Of a stretch of DNA of 64,000 nt, positions 34,646 to 43,300 are shown piece after piece. Source of the DNA: Nitratidesulfovibrio sp. SRB-5 (lineage in GTDB: Bacteria; Desulfobacterota; Desulfovibrionia; Desulfovibrionales; Desulfovibrionaceae). How positions within the stretch are numbered: the stretch's first letter is position 1; every line of letters starts with the position of its first letter. The notes under the pieces were generated by a model. It was not told the origin of the DNA and ran no database searches. It saw nothing but the letters and a program-made list of their open reading frames with translations. The position numbers were made by a program, and so were the translations under genes. The stretch spans positions 496,001 to 560,000 of the forward strand of contig NZ_JAIOTY010000001.1 in the NCBI RefSeq assembly GCF_019931275.1. Direction: 5' to 3'.

Positions 34646-36634
34646 CTAGCGGGGGGGCACGCCGTGTTTGCGCAGCAGGTCGTACAGGTGCGAGCGGGAC
34701 AGCCCGGACAGGGCACAGGCCGCGCGGATGTCGCCTTCGGCCCTGCGCATCAGTTCGTGCAGGTAGGCGGTGAATTGCGCATCACGAAAGTCGAAGAAGC
34801 GGGGCAGGCCGTCGGCAAAGGGGGCGACGGCATGGGGGGCGGTTGCGGAGGACGGGCCGGGGTGCGTGCGCATGCCCGCCGTCGGTAAGGGCAGGGGGGC
34901 GTCAGCTTCCGGGGTGCCACGGTGGGGCAGCCCGGCAAGGTCGGTTTGGTCATGGGAAATGCCGCTCCCGCTGGTGGCGTGCCCGTGCCGTGATGGCCGT
35001 TCCGCGCCGTTGCCGGGGGCCATGCTTTCATGTGCCGTGTGCGTTGTGGACGCCGTGCGTTCCGGGGACGGGGCATAGTGGGGCGAGGTGTAGATGGCAT
35101 AGGGCGCGCGTGGCCCCCAGCCGGGCGAAACGGGCGGCGCGGGCTGTGTCTGTACGGGCTGTGTCTGTATGGATTGTGCCTGTACGGATTGTGCTGGGTC
35201 GGGCTGTGCCTGTTCGAGTCCGGCGGCCAAGCTGGCCGACGGGGCGTTGCCGCCTTGCCGCGCGGTGGATGATGCGTCACCGGCCCGCGCTGTGGATGGC
35301 CGTGACGCCGGGGCGGGGTCGCTCGCGGGGCGGTTTTCATCTGCGGCATTCGCCGCATCCGCTGCGTTGCCGCCCGGCGGTGCAGGTGCGGCGCGTTCCC
35401 CGGCCCCGTACAGGCAGGACGGTCCTCCCGGCCCCTTGTAGCCGGCGGGGACGGCGGCTCCGTTGCGCGCGGCGGCGCGGGCCAGGCAGATGCGCAGATA
35501 GTCCGGCAGGTGGCGGGCGAACAGCTTGGGCGCGTCCTGCGAAGCCAGCACCGCGCGCTCAAGGGTATGGATGAGCTCGCGCACGTTGCCCGGCCAGTGG
35601 TAGGCCAGCAGGGTTTCGTGGAAGTCGGGCGAAATGTCCTTTTCCGGCAGGGCAAAGCGCGCCCAGATGCGCGGCAGGTAGTGCCCGGCCAGCGCGGTGA
35701 CGTCTTCGCACCGTTCTCGCAGCGGCGGAATGCTCACCACCACCGTGCGCATGCGGTACAACAGGTCGCTGCGAAAGGTGTTGCGCTCGGCCATGTCTTC
35801 CAGATTGCGGTTGGTGGCCGCGATAAGGCGGAAATCGCTGGTGATTTCCGCGCGGCCCCCCACCGGGCGAAAGCGGTGTTCCTGCAACACGCGCAGAAAC
35901 ATCTTCTGCATGGACAGGGGCAGTTCGCCCACCTCGTCCAGGAACAGGGTGCCGCCGTCGGCCTGCAACACCAGACCGTCGCGGTTGGAGTCGGCCCCGG
36001 TGAAGGCCCCCTTGCGGTGGCCGAACAGGATGGACCCGGCCAGCGAACGCGGCAGCGAGGCGCAGTCCACGGCCACGAAGGGCGCGGCGGCGCGCGGGCT
36101 GTTGTCGTGGATGGCCCGGGCGAACAGTTCCTTGCCCACGCCCGTTTCGCCGGTGACCAGCGCGGTGGCGTCGCTGCCCGCTGCTTCGGCCACCACGTCC
36201 AGGCAGCGGCGAATGGCCGTGCTGACCCCCACGATGGAATGCTTCAGCCGCGACGAGGGGCGCTGGGCGGGCAGGCGACCGCGGTAGTCCAGCACGCGCA
36301 GCAGCGGCAGCACCACCCGGTCGGCGGGCAGGGGCTTGCGCAGCCATTCCCAGGCCCCGTGGCGGATGGCCCGTTCCGCGCCGTCCGGGTCGCCCCCTTC
36401 GGCGGTGACGATGATCTCCGGCTGGCCGGGCAGGGCGCGCAGGCCGGGCATGGCCTCCACGCCGTTGCCGTCGGGCAGGGTGGCGGCCAGAAAGACCACG
36501 TCGGCGTCGTCGGCCAGCAGGCGCCCTTCCACCAGGCTTGCCGCGCGCGAGGCCCGGTGCCCCAGCCCCTCGGCAATGCCCGCCACCAGTTGGGCGAAGG
36601 CGGCGTCGGCGTCGATGATCAGCACGTGGGCCAT
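34646..36634 (-). CDS. Sigma-54 activator with degenerate receiver domain
   Basis: A 662-residue NtrC-family protein. The N-terminal receiver fold is present (MAHVLIIDADAAFAQLV) but the phosphoacceptor position is Ala50 (VVFLAATLPDGNG), and one of the two acidic-pocket residues is Ala9; Lys100 (LRKPL) is kept. The AAA+ domain is complete: GETGVGKEL, GAFTGAD for sigma-54, LFLDEVGEL and FRSDLLYRM. A low-complexity insert of about 200 residues, rich in Ala, Pro, Gln and Ser and partly coded by 15-bp repeats (QSVQAQSIQTQPVQTQPA), separates AAA+ from a Fis-type helix-turn-helix (IRAACALSGLSRSHLYDLLRKHG). Control by phosphorylation is unlikely; another input or constitutive activity is inferred. 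It is followed on the minus strand by the 33-bp repeat region. Confidence 0.9.
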   Translation of the reverse strand: MAHVLIIDADAAFAQLVAGIAEGLGHRASRAASLVEGRLLADDADVVFLAATLPDGNGVEAMPGLRALPGQPEIIVTAEGGDPDGAERAIRHGAWEWLRKPLPADRVVLPLLRVLDYRGRLPAQRPSSRLKHSIVGVSTAIRRCLDVVAEAAGSDATALVTGETGVGKELFARAIHDNSPRAAAPFVAVDCASLPRSLAGSILFGHRKGAFTGADSNRDGLVLQADGGTLFLDEVGELPLSMQKMFLRVLQEHRFRPVGGRAEITSDFRLIAATNRNLEDMAERNTFRSDLLYRMRTVVVSIPPLRERCEDVTALAGHYLPRIWARFALPEKDISPDFHETLLAYHWPGNVRELIHTLERAVLASQDAPKLFARHLPDYLRICLARAAARNGAAVPAGYKGPGGPSCLYGAGERAAPAPPGGNAADAANAADENRPASDPAPASRPSTARAGDASSTARQGGNAPSASLAAGLEQAQPDPAQSVQAQSIQTQPVQTQPAPPVSPGWGPRAPYAIYTSPHYAPSPERTASTTHTAHESMAPGNGAERPSRHGHATSGSGISHDQTDLAGLPHRGTPEADAPLPLPTAGMRTHPGPSSATAPHAVAPFADGLPRFFDFRDAQFTAYLHELMRRAEGDIRAACALSGLSRSHLYDLLRKHGVPPR

Positions 36635-36691
36635 GGATGTTCCGTATGGTTCCGTAAGGTTCCGTGGGGTTGCGGGCGGTGAACGGGTTGC

Positions 36692-36733
36692 GCCAGACGG
36701 GTTTGGCCAGACGGGTTCGGCCAGACGGGTTCG
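36692..36733. repeat. 14-bp tandem repeat, three copies
   Basis: GCCAGACGGGTT(T/C)G is repeated three times between the U32 gene and the start of the sigma-54 activator. A TTCCGTANGG 10-bp triplicate lies just before it (36639-36668). It shares the GGCCAGAC core found elsewhere in the window. Confidence 0.8.
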
Positions 36734-36772
36734 GGTGGACGCCGGAGCGCCGGTGCGGGGCGGCGCCCGCGA

Positions 36773-38065
36773 TCAGGCCCGCACGAACAGGCCCGGCGCA
36801 AGGCCGTCGTGGGCGCAGTGCAGCACCCCCGCCATGCCGGGGTGCAGCCGGTCCACGGTCTCGCCCTTGTGGTTTTCCAGCCGGAAGTCGCCGGGTTGCA
36901 GTTCCGGCCTGCGCAGGCCGGGCAGCAGCAGTTCCAGGGGCTTTGCGGCGCGCCACGGGGCGCGCACGGATACGTGCCACGCGCCGTCGCCCGCAGGCTG
37001 CTCGATGCGCGCCACCACCGGGCGGCGCATGGCGTCGTGCGGCAGGCCCCGGTTCACGCGTTTGCCGCCGGGCAGGAAAAAGCCGGTGGAAAGCGGCCTG
37101 CTGGCGGTGTTCAGCAGTTCGTACAGGTAATCCTCGTGCCGGAAGGTGCGCCGGGCCAGGTCGTCCAGCGCGGTGCGGTAGGCGTCGGTCACCTGGGCCA
37201 CGTAGCCCGCGCTCTTCACCCGGCCTTCTATCTTCAGCGCGGCCACGCCCACGGCGGCAAACCAGCGCACGTACTTCACCAGGCACAGGTCGTTGGGCGC
37301 CCAGAAGCTGGAATGGAACGGACCGTCCTGCGCCGCCTCCCACGCGATTTCGCCGGGGCGGGTCTTTTCTTCCACGGCCAGGGCCATGCCCAGGTATTCG
37401 AAGCGGCAGGGGTGGGTGCACTGGCCAAGGTTGGCCGGGCGGTTGTTCATCCAGGCGGAAAGCAGGCAGTGCCCGGACACGGCAAGGCACACGGCACCGT
37501 GCACGAAGGCCTCGAATTCCATGCCGGGGCAGGCGCTGACCAGTTCGCGGATGCCGTTCAGGTCCAGTTCGCGCGCCATGTTCACGCGGGTGGCGCCCAT
37601 GTCCTGCCAGAACAGGGCGGCCTCTGCGTTGGCGGTGTTGGCCTGGGTGGAAATGTGCAGCGGCAGGCCCGGCACGCGGCGGCGGGCCATGCGGGCAACG
37701 CCGGGGTCGGCCACGATCAGGGCGTCCACGCCCGCCTCGTGGGCCTCTTCCATGGCGGCTTCCACGTCGCGCAGGTGGCGCTGGTGGGGCAGGCTGTTCA
37801 GACAGTAGTAGACGTGCGCGCCCACGGCATGGGCGCGCCGGGCCGCCTCGGGCAGTTCGTCGGCCGAAAAGCCTTGCGCGCCCGCGCGCAGGTTGGGGCC
37901 GCGCCCGCCCAGGTAGACGGCGTTGGCGCCGTAACGCAGGGCCGCGTCCATCTTTTCCATGTCGCCCGCCGGGGCCAGCAGTTCGGGCAGGGCAAGGCGT
38001 TCGGGGGCGGGAGGGTCCGCGTCCGGCGGGGACGCGTGGGGGTGAGCTGTGAAACCGTTGGTCAT
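36773..38065 (-). CDS. Peptidase U32 family protein (tRNA hydroxylation type)
   Basis: A 430-residue U32-family protein. ELLAPAGDMEKMDAALRYGA at the N-terminus and the family signature EAFVHGAVCLAVSGHCLLS followed by GQCTHPCRF provide the Cys set that binds an Fe-S cluster in characterised relatives. Family members of this size hydroxylate tRNA uridine 34 (TrhP/RlhA type) or act with ubiquinone-type hydroxylases; a peptidase role is historical. The N-terminal 25 residues are Pro/Ala-rich. It starts at ATG 38065 with a weak ribosome site. It lies between the PHP gene and the sigma-54 activator on the same strand, with gaps over 100 bases, so it may be separate. Which RNA is modified cannot be read here. 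Confidence 0.88.
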   Translation of the reverse strand: MTNGFTAHPHASPPDADPPAPERLALPELLAPAGDMEKMDAALRYGANAVYLGGRGPNLRAGAQGFSADELPEAARRAHAVGAHVYYCLNSLPHQRHLRDVEAAMEEAHEAGVDALIVADPGVARMARRRVPGLPLHISTQANTANAEAALFWQDMGATRVNMARELDLNGIRELVSACPGMEFEAFVHGAVCLAVSGHCLLSAWMNNRPANLGQCTHPCRFEYLGMALAVEEKTRPGEIAWEAAQDGPFHSSFWAPNDLCLVKYVRWFAAVGVAALKIEGRVKSAGYVAQVTDAYRTALDDLARRTFRHEDYLYELLNTASRPLSTGFFLPGGKRVNRGLPHDAMRRPVVARIEQPAGDGAWHVSVRAPWRAAKPLELLLPGLRRPELQPGDFRLENHKGETVDRLHPGMAGVLHCAHDGLAPGLFVRA

Positions 38066-38170
38066 GGTGGGTATGGCGTGGTTTGGGCTGTGGTGGCTGT
38101 GGTTGTCGATGGACGGGCCGCCTTCGGCTGGCGGTTGGACGGGGCTGCGGGACGCCGGGCCAGGATGCGT

Positions 38171-39055
38171 CTACACCGGCAGTCCCTGACGGAGCCTGCG
38201 TTCCTTCAGGCTGTCGAGCACGGCGGTGGTCACGCGCAGGCCTCCGCGTCCCCGTCCCAGCGCGATGCCGGGCTTGCCCGCGCCGTGATAGTCCGAGCCG
38301 CCGGTCAGGGCCAGCCCGTGCCGGGCGGCCAGGTCGACGCAGCGGCGGGTGTCGGCCTGGGAATGTTCGCTGTGGTAGGCCTCTATGGCGTCCAGTCCGT
38401 GGGGCTTGAGGTCGGCCACGGTGTCGTCCAGCCATTCGGCAAAGCCGTTGCCGGGGTAGCGGAACAGCATGGGGTGGGCCAGGGACACGGTGGCCCCCAC
38501 GGAACGCAGCAGGGCCACGCCGTCGGCGGGCGACAGGGTTTTCTTGGCCACGTAGGCCCGGCCTCCGGGGCCGATGTAGCGGGCAAAGGCCTCTTGCGGC
38601 GAGGGAACGTAGCCCTTTTCGTGCAGGATGCGCGCAAAGTGCAGGCGGCTGACCGATTCGCCGCCGGAGATGGCTTCAACTTCGGCGTATTCGATGTCCA
38701 CGCCGCATTCGCGCAATTGCGCCGCTATGCGGTGATTGCGGGCGGCGCGGTGGCGGCGCAGGTCGGCCAGGGTGGCATCCAGCGGGGTGGCGCCGCCGTT
38801 TTCGGGCAGCCACAGTCCCAGGATGTGCAGTTCGCCATGTTCGCAACGCACGCCCAGTTCACACCCCCTGATGACCTCAATGCCGCGCTGGCGGCCTTCG
38901 CGCACGGCCTCGTCCAGGCCGGAGGTGGTGTCGTGGTCGGTAAGGGCGATGGCGGCCAGCTTTGCGGCGGCGGCCTTGCGCACCAGTTCCGCCGGGGTGT
39001 CGCTGCCGTCGGATGCGGTGGAGTGGGAATGCAGGTCTATGAAACGGATGGACAT
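38171..39055 (-). CDS. PHP-domain phosphoesterase (RNase AM / nucleoside bisphosphate phosphatase type)
   Basis: A 294-residue PHP protein. The metal-binding motifs are DLHSHSTASDGSDTP, LTDHDT, GCELG, an internal AHP (SLAHPML) and the C-terminal GSDYHG. Length and motif order fit the YciV/RNase AM group, which removes phosphate from 3-prime,5-prime-bisphosphorylated nucleotides and trims RNA 5-prime ends. GGAG lies six bases before ATG 39055. No signal peptide is present, so it is cytoplasmic. It is divergent from the Trm112 gene. Confidence 0.88.
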   Translation of the reverse strand: MSIRFIDLHSHSTASDGSDTPAELVRKAAAAKLAAIALTDHDTTSGLDEAVREGRQRGIEVIRGCELGVRCEHGELHILGLWLPENGGATPLDATLADLRRHRAARNHRIAAQLRECGVDIEYAEVEAISGGESVSRLHFARILHEKGYVPSPQEAFARYIGPGGRAYVAKKTLSPADGVALLRSVGATVSLAHPMLFRYPGNGFAEWLDDTVADLKPHGLDAIEAYHSEHSQADTRRCVDLAARHGLALTGGSDYHGAGKPGIALGRGRGGLRVTTAVLDSLKERRLRQGLPV

Positions 39056-39374
39056 GTCTGCTCCGGGTGCCTGATGCCCCGCGACCGTGAGAACAGGAGG
39101 CCGGGTGCCCGTGTGCCCGTGTGTGGGGCGGGCAAGGTCGGTCGGAATGGTCAACCGGCATGGCGGGCCATGCGCGGTGCGACGGGGTACGCAATGATGC
39201 TACGTTCCGCCCCTGCGGGTGTCAATAAAGGCGTCCGGCATCCCGGACGGTGCTGCGGACCCGGATCCGCCGGGCGAACGGGCGGGTCGCATCGCATGCC
39301 TGACCAGCCGCGCCGCTTGAGCCAGCGGCGGCTTCGGGCTATGGTGCGCGCACAATGCAACCAAGGAGTGCGCC

Positions 39375-39575
39375 GTGTCGCTGAACAAGGAACTGCTGGA
39401 AATTCTCGCCTGCCCCAAGTGCCGTCAGCCCGTGGAACCCGTGGACAACGAGCGCGGCCTGAAGTGCGCCCAGTGCAAGGTGGTCTACCCCGTGCGCGAT
39501 GAAATTCCCGTGATGCTGGTGGAAGAGGCCGTGCCCGCCGAGCGGTGGGAACAGGGGCAGCGCTCGGTAAAGTAG
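39375..39575 (+). CDS. Trm112-family zinc-ribbon protein
   Basis: A 66-residue protein with two CxxC pairs (ACPKCRQP and KCAQCKVVYPV) and the IPVML motif, characteristic of the bacterial Trm112/YcaR family. Eukaryotic and archaeal Trm112 activates methyltransferases; bacterial partners are less clear. The start is GTG 39375, with AAGGAG at 39363-39368. It lies alone between the PHP gene and the heat-shock genes, 262 bases before the latter. Confidence 0.92.
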   Translation: MSLNKELLEILACPKCRQPVEPVDNERGLKCAQCKVVYPVRDEIPVMLVEEAVPAERWEQGQRSVK

Positions 39576-39837
39576 CGCCCGGCGGGGTGCGTGCGTGACG
39601 GGCCGCTCCGGCCAGCCGATGCCCGCAGGGCGTGGGCCGTGCTTCTTGTGCCCCGCCCCCGTCCCCATGCGCCGGGCATGCGCCGGCCACACGCCGGGCA
39701 CACGACGGGCACGCGACGGGCATGCGCTGCACACGCATACGTTGACAGCGCCGCCGGGGATGTTAGCTATGCCTGTGCGGTTTCCGATACCCCGATTTGC
39801 CGCGTCGTCCGCAATCCGCCCATCCGAAGAGGTGCGC

Positions 39838-40251
39838 ATGGTCATCGACTTCAGCGCGTTCTACGAATTTCCCAACCTGCTCGACCGCCTTGCGGGCGAT
39901 GCGGGCCGCAGCCTTGCGGCCACGCGCGGCAGGGCGCAGTTTCCGCCGCTGAACATCGGCGAGGACGACGCGGCCATCCGCGTGCGTGCGCTGGTGCCCG
40001 GCGCGGACCTGGACGGGCTGGACATCACCCTTACCGACAAGACGTTGGTGCTCAAAGGCGAACTGCCCGTGGTGCGTGGCCGGTACTACCGGCAGGAGCG
40101 GCCCACCGGCCCCTTCCAGCGGGTGGTGACCCTGAACGTGCCCATCGACCGCGACCGGGCCACGGCCACCATGAAGGACGGCGTGCTGGAGATCGTGCTG
40201 CCCAAGGCGCAGGCGGTGACACCGCGTACCGTCCACATCGAAGTCAGGTAG
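39838..40251 (+). CDS. Small heat-shock protein (Hsp20), first of a tandem pair
   Basis: A 137-residue alpha-crystallin-type chaperone: FPPLNIGEDDAAIRVRALVPG opens the domain, and GVLEIVLPKA is its C-terminal strand. It ends IEVR rather than with the usual I-x-I tail. It binds unfolding proteins in the cytoplasm without ATP. AAGAGGTG precedes ATG 39838. The second Hsp20 gene starts nine bases after its stop, so the two are co-translated; mixed oligomers are likely (inference). Confidence 0.93.
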   Translation: MVIDFSAFYEFPNLLDRLAGDAGRSLAATRGRAQFPPLNIGEDDAAIRVRALVPGADLDGLDITLTDKTLVLKGELPVVRGRYYRQERPTGPFQRVVTLNVPIDRDRATATMKDGVLEIVLPKAQAVTPRTVHIEVR

Positions 40252-40260
40252 GAGGCTGCC

Positions 40261-40818
40261 ATGACGCCCCCCGACCGCCGCCCCCGTTTTCCGCACCCCG
40301 CGTCACGTCCCGCCCGCCAGAACGAACGGGGCGGCGCGGAGAGCCGCGCCCGGCAGGGCCGGTTTGCCCAGTCGCCGCAACCGCCGCGCATGCGTCCCCA
40401 GGCAGACCTGGTGGAGCGCGAGGACGGCTTTCACCTGTTTCTGGACATGCCCGGCGTGGCGCACGACGATCTGGTGCTGGACGTGGAGGGCGACGAACTG
40501 ACCGTGCGCGGCGTGACCCGCTTTGGCGATTGCCGCGACATGGGAAGGGACGCAGGCCGGGATGGGGGACGCGATGGCGACGCAGAGTCCGATGCCACGG
40601 ATAACCCGGCCCACGCCCCCTGCGGCTGCGGCCCGGCGGGCGGCCCCCGCGTGCACGCCATGGAGTTCGGCGACGTGGAGTACCACGCCGTGTTCACCCT
40701 GTCGGACATGGTGGATGCCACGCGCATTTCGGCCCAACTGGCCAACGGCGTGCTGACCATCCGCATGCCCAAGCGCGAGGCCGCCGCGCCGCGAAGGATT
40801 ACCGTCGAACATCTGTAG
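40261..40818 (+). CDS. Small heat-shock protein (Hsp20), second of a tandem pair
   Basis: A 185-residue alpha-crystallin protein with a long Arg/Pro-rich N-terminal arm. The domain has DLVEREDGFHLFLDMPGV and GVLTIRMPKRE. An insert of about 45 residues (Asp/Gly-rich, with RDAGRDGGRDGD and CGCG) expands the loop between strands 5 and 6, which in the family mediates dimer exchange. An AGGAGG ribosome site lies directly upstream. It is followed by a 9-bp tandem array at 40832. Confidence 0.9.
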   Translation: MTPPDRRPRFPHPASRPARQNERGGAESRARQGRFAQSPQPPRMRPQADLVEREDGFHLFLDMPGVAHDDLVLDVEGDELTVRGVTRFGDCRDMGRDAGRDGGRDGDAESDATDNPAHAPCGCGPAGGPRVHAMEFGDVEYHAVFTLSDMVDATRISAQLANGVLTIRMPKREAAAPRRITVEHL

Positions 40819-40831
40819 GGGCTCATCGCGC

Positions 40832-40867
40832 AACAGCCCGAACAGCCCGAACAGCCCGAACAGGCCG
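40832..40867 (+). repeat. 9-bp tandem repeat (AACAGCCCG)
   Basis: Three exact copies of AACAGCCCG and one variant AACAGGCCG lie in the spacer after the Hsp20 pair. Confidence 0.9.
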
Positions 40868-41013
40868 CGACAGGCCGCATCCGGCTGCATGGCGCCACGT
40901 TTCCGCAGACGTCTCTTGCATGCACACGTTCCGGGCCACCGCCCCACGCGGTGGCCCGTTCCCTTCCCGGCGCGCCGTGCCGCGCCAGCCATACCATCAG
41001 GAATCACCCGACC

Positions 41014-41562
41014 ATGAAACTGCTCATTGCCTCCGACCTGCACGGCTCGCTGCCGCGCACCGAACTGGTGCTGGAACTGGCCCGCACCCATCACCCCGAC
41101 GCCCTGGTGCTGCTGGGCGATCTGCTGTACCACGGCCCGCGAAACCCGGTGCCCGAAGGCTACGCCCCGCGTGAAGTGGCGGCCCTGCTGAACGACTGGG
41201 CGCCGCGCATCATCGCCGTGCGCGGCAACTGCGATGCCGAGGTGGACACCATGGTCCTGCGCTTTCCCCTGCCGGAAGCGGCGTGGATTTTTGCCGACGG
41301 GCTGCGCATCTGGGCCAACCACGGGCACCATCACCAACTGCCCGACCGCTTCCCCGACCTGGCCCCCGGCGACGTGTTCCTGTGCGGGCACACCCACATT
41401 CCCCGCGCGGAAACCGTGGACGGTCTGCACATCTGGAACGTGGGCTCCACCACCCTGCCCAAGAACGGGTACGTGGCTTCGTACGGCCTCTACGAGGCGG
41501 GCACCCTGTCCATCCGCGACCTGGACGGCAACGAAGTGCTGCGCCACACCCCGGGCGCGTAG
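41014..41562 (+). CDS. yfcE: Phosphodiesterase YfcE
   Basis: A 182-residue calcineurin-type metallophosphoesterase. Motifs in order: DLHGS, GDLLYHG, RGNCDAE, NHGHHH and CGHTHIP. These are the dinuclear metal ligands of the YfcE/MJ0936 family. YfcE hydrolyses phosphodiesters in vitro; the physiological substrate is uncertain. The start is ATG 41014 (MKLLIASDLHGS). It ends ten bases before the possible GTG start of the Dus gene, so they may be co-transcribed. Confidence 0.93.
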   Translation: MKLLIASDLHGSLPRTELVLELARTHHPDALVLLGDLLYHGPRNPVPEGYAPREVAALLNDWAPRIIAVRGNCDAEVDTMVLRFPLPEAAWIFADGLRIWANHGHHHQLPDRFPDLAPGDVFLCGHTHIPRAETVDGLHIWNVGSTTLPKNGYVASYGLYEAGTLSIRDLDGNEVLRHTPGA

Positions 41563-41595
41563 CCCGCGCCCGTGCAGTTTACATTGCAGCCCGCC

Positions 41596-42771
41596 ATGCC
41601 GATGACGTCCCCTCCGAACATGCCCCTGCCCGGTGCCCTGCCCGGCGCCGCCCCCGGCATCGCCCTCGAAACCGCCTCCAACCCCGCTCCAGTGGGTGAT
41701 GCGGCCCTTGCCGCGCGCCTGCGCCAGCCGCTGACCGTGGGCGGGCGCACCGTACCGGGGCGGCTGTGGCTGGCCCCCATGGCCGGGCTGGGCCACGCCG
41801 CCTTCCGCGAGGTGGTGGAAGGCTACGGCGGCTGCGGCCTGCTGTTCACCGGCATGTGCAACGCCCGCGCCGTGCCCACGGAACGTCCGGAAAAGTCCGA
41901 GGCGTTCTCGTGGCGCGCGGGCGAGCCGCCCCGGCTGGTCTGCCAGCTGTTCGGGGCGGAGCCGGAGCACATGGCCGAGGGTGCGCGCCGGGTGCAGGCC
42001 GAAGGCTTTTTCGGCGTGGACCTGAACATGGGCTGCTCGGTGTCCGCCATTGTCAAGCGCGGCTGCGGCGCGGACCTGCTGCGCGACCCGGAGCGCGCCG
42101 TGCGCATGGTGGCGGCGGTGCGCCGCACCGTGGACATTCCGGTGTTCGTCAAGTTCCGCACCGGCTGGTCGCCGGACCCGCAGCCCGCCGTGGACCTGGC
42201 CCGCCGCTTCGAGGACGCCGGGGCCGACTGCCTGGTCTTTCACCCCCGCGTGGCTCCGGACCGCCGCACCCAGCCGCCCCGGCGCGCCCACATCGGGCTG
42301 GTAAAGGCGGCGGTGTCCATCCCGGTCATGGGCAACGGCGACGTGTTCACGCCGGAGGACTGCGCCAGACTGCTGGACGACACCGGCTGCGACGGCGTGT
42401 CGCTGGGGCGCATCGCCGTGGCCCGGCCATGGGTGTTCGCGGCCTGGACTGGCATGGTGGACGACGACCCGGACCGCAACCCCGCCCCGTGGCGCGAAGC
42501 CCCGCTGGCCCTGCTGGACGCGCTGGCCCGGCGGCACGGCCCGGCCCGCGCGGTGCGCATGTTCGGCAAGTTCCTGGTCTACATCACCGGCAACTTCACC
42601 TACGGCAACGGGCTGCGCGGGCGGCTGCTGCGGGTGACGGGCCGGACGCCCGCGTCTTTTGGAGCGGACGATCCCGGCGCCCTGCGCGCGTTGCAGGATG
42701 CCCTGCGGGCCGAACTGGACCCGCTGCCCGCCGTGCTGCGTCGCCCCAGCGCGTTGCTGTTCGGCATGTAG
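41596..42771 (+). CDS. tRNA-dihydrouridine synthase family protein
   Basis: A 391-residue FMN enzyme that reduces uridine in tRNA D-loops. Features: WLAPMAGLGHAAFR at the first barrel strand, NMGCSVSAIVKRGCGADLL with the catalytic Cys, VFVKFRTGW, and GNGDVFTPEDC with LGRIAVARPW for FMN phosphate. Length is slightly above E. coli Dus. The start is uncertain among GTG 41572, ATG 41596, 41602 and 41620, because the N-terminus is Pro-rich. A terminator at 42820-42857 ends the transcript. Confidence 0.9.
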   Translation: MPMTSPPNMPLPGALPGAAPGIALETASNPAPVGDAALAARLRQPLTVGGRTVPGRLWLAPMAGLGHAAFREVVEGYGGCGLLFTGMCNARAVPTERPEKSEAFSWRAGEPPRLVCQLFGAEPEHMAEGARRVQAEGFFGVDLNMGCSVSAIVKRGCGADLLRDPERAVRMVAAVRRTVDIPVFVKFRTGWSPDPQPAVDLARRFEDAGADCLVFHPRVAPDRRTQPPRRAHIGLVKAAVSIPVMGNGDVFTPEDCARLLDDTGCDGVSLGRIAVARPWVFAAWTGMVDDDPDRNPAPWREAPLALLDALARRHGPARAVRMFGKFLVYITGNFTYGNGLRGRLLRVTGRTPASFGADDPGALRALQDALRAELDPLPAVLRRPSALLFGM

Positions 42772-42819
42772 GCTTGCAGCCGTTCCTTTTACGGCGTTCC
42801 TTCCTTGCGTTTGCGTGCT

Positions 42820-42857
42820 CACGCCCGGCCATTCCCATGGTCCGGGCGTGTTTTTTT
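42820..42857 (+). terminator. Rho-independent terminator after dus
   Basis: CACGCCCGG (42820-42828) and CCGGGCGTG (42842-42850) form a 9-bp stem followed by TTTTTTT. It lies between the Dus gene and the MerR-family promoter. Confidence 0.92.
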
Positions 42858-42876
42858 GCCCGGCCCGCGAAACCGC

Positions 42877-42907
42877 TTGACTTCGAGCGTGCTCCAACCT
42901 GTAGGCT
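42877..42907 (+). promoter_or_regulatory. MerR-type promoter/operator
   Basis: TTGACT (42877-42882) and TAGGCT (42902-42907) are separated by 19 bp, the overlong spacer typical of MerR-controlled promoters. A dyad TTCGAGC-GT-GCTCCAA (one mismatch) lies in the spacer. This is the expected autoregulatory site of the MerR gene at 42929. Confidence 0.75.
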
Positions 42908-42928
42908 TCGGAAAAAGGAGGAACACCC

Positions 42929-43300
42929 ATGCGCATCCGCGACGTGGCGGCAACCACCGGGCTGAGCGCCCACACCCTGCGCTGGTACGAAAAGATCGGC
43001 CTGCTGCGCTCGGTGGAGCGCGACCGGGGCGGGCGCAGGCTGTTCACGCAGGACGACCTGCGCTGGCTGGAATTCATAGGCAGGCTGCGAGAGATGGACA
43101 TGCCCGTGCGCGAAATGGTGCGCTACGCGGAACTGCGAGAGCGGGGGCAGCAGGGCGATGCCACGCTGGCGGCCCGGCGGGAACTGCTGGAAGGACACCG
43201 CCAGCGCGTGCGCGAGCGCATGGACCGGCTGGCGGCGTGCCTGACCCATCTGGATGACAAGATTGCCTGGTATCGCGGGCAGGAGGACGACCATGCATGA
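42929..43300 (+). CDS. MerR-family transcriptional regulator
   Basis: A 123-residue protein with the MerR winged helix (MRIRDVAATTGLSAHTLRWYEKIGLL, then RGGRRLFTQDDLRWLEFI) and a C-terminal coiled coil (LAARRELLEGHRQRVRERMDRL). No Cys effector pocket is present, so it probably senses an organic ligand rather than a metal. AGGAGG precedes the ATG. The MerR-type promoter immediately upstream implies autoregulation and control of the next gene, whose ATG lies within its last codons (8-base overlap). Confidence 0.92.
   Translation: MRIRDVAATTGLSAHTLRWYEKIGLLRSVERDRGGRRLFTQDDLRWLEFIGRLREMDMPVREMVRYAELRERGQQGDATLAARRELLEGHRQRVRERMDRLAACLTHLDDKIAWYRGQEDDHA

Noticed and set aside
34498-34773. Small coding gene with SAMAD repeats
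   Set aside because: No ribosome site and it runs into the antisense end of the sigma-54 activator; the repeats are better explained as DNA elements.
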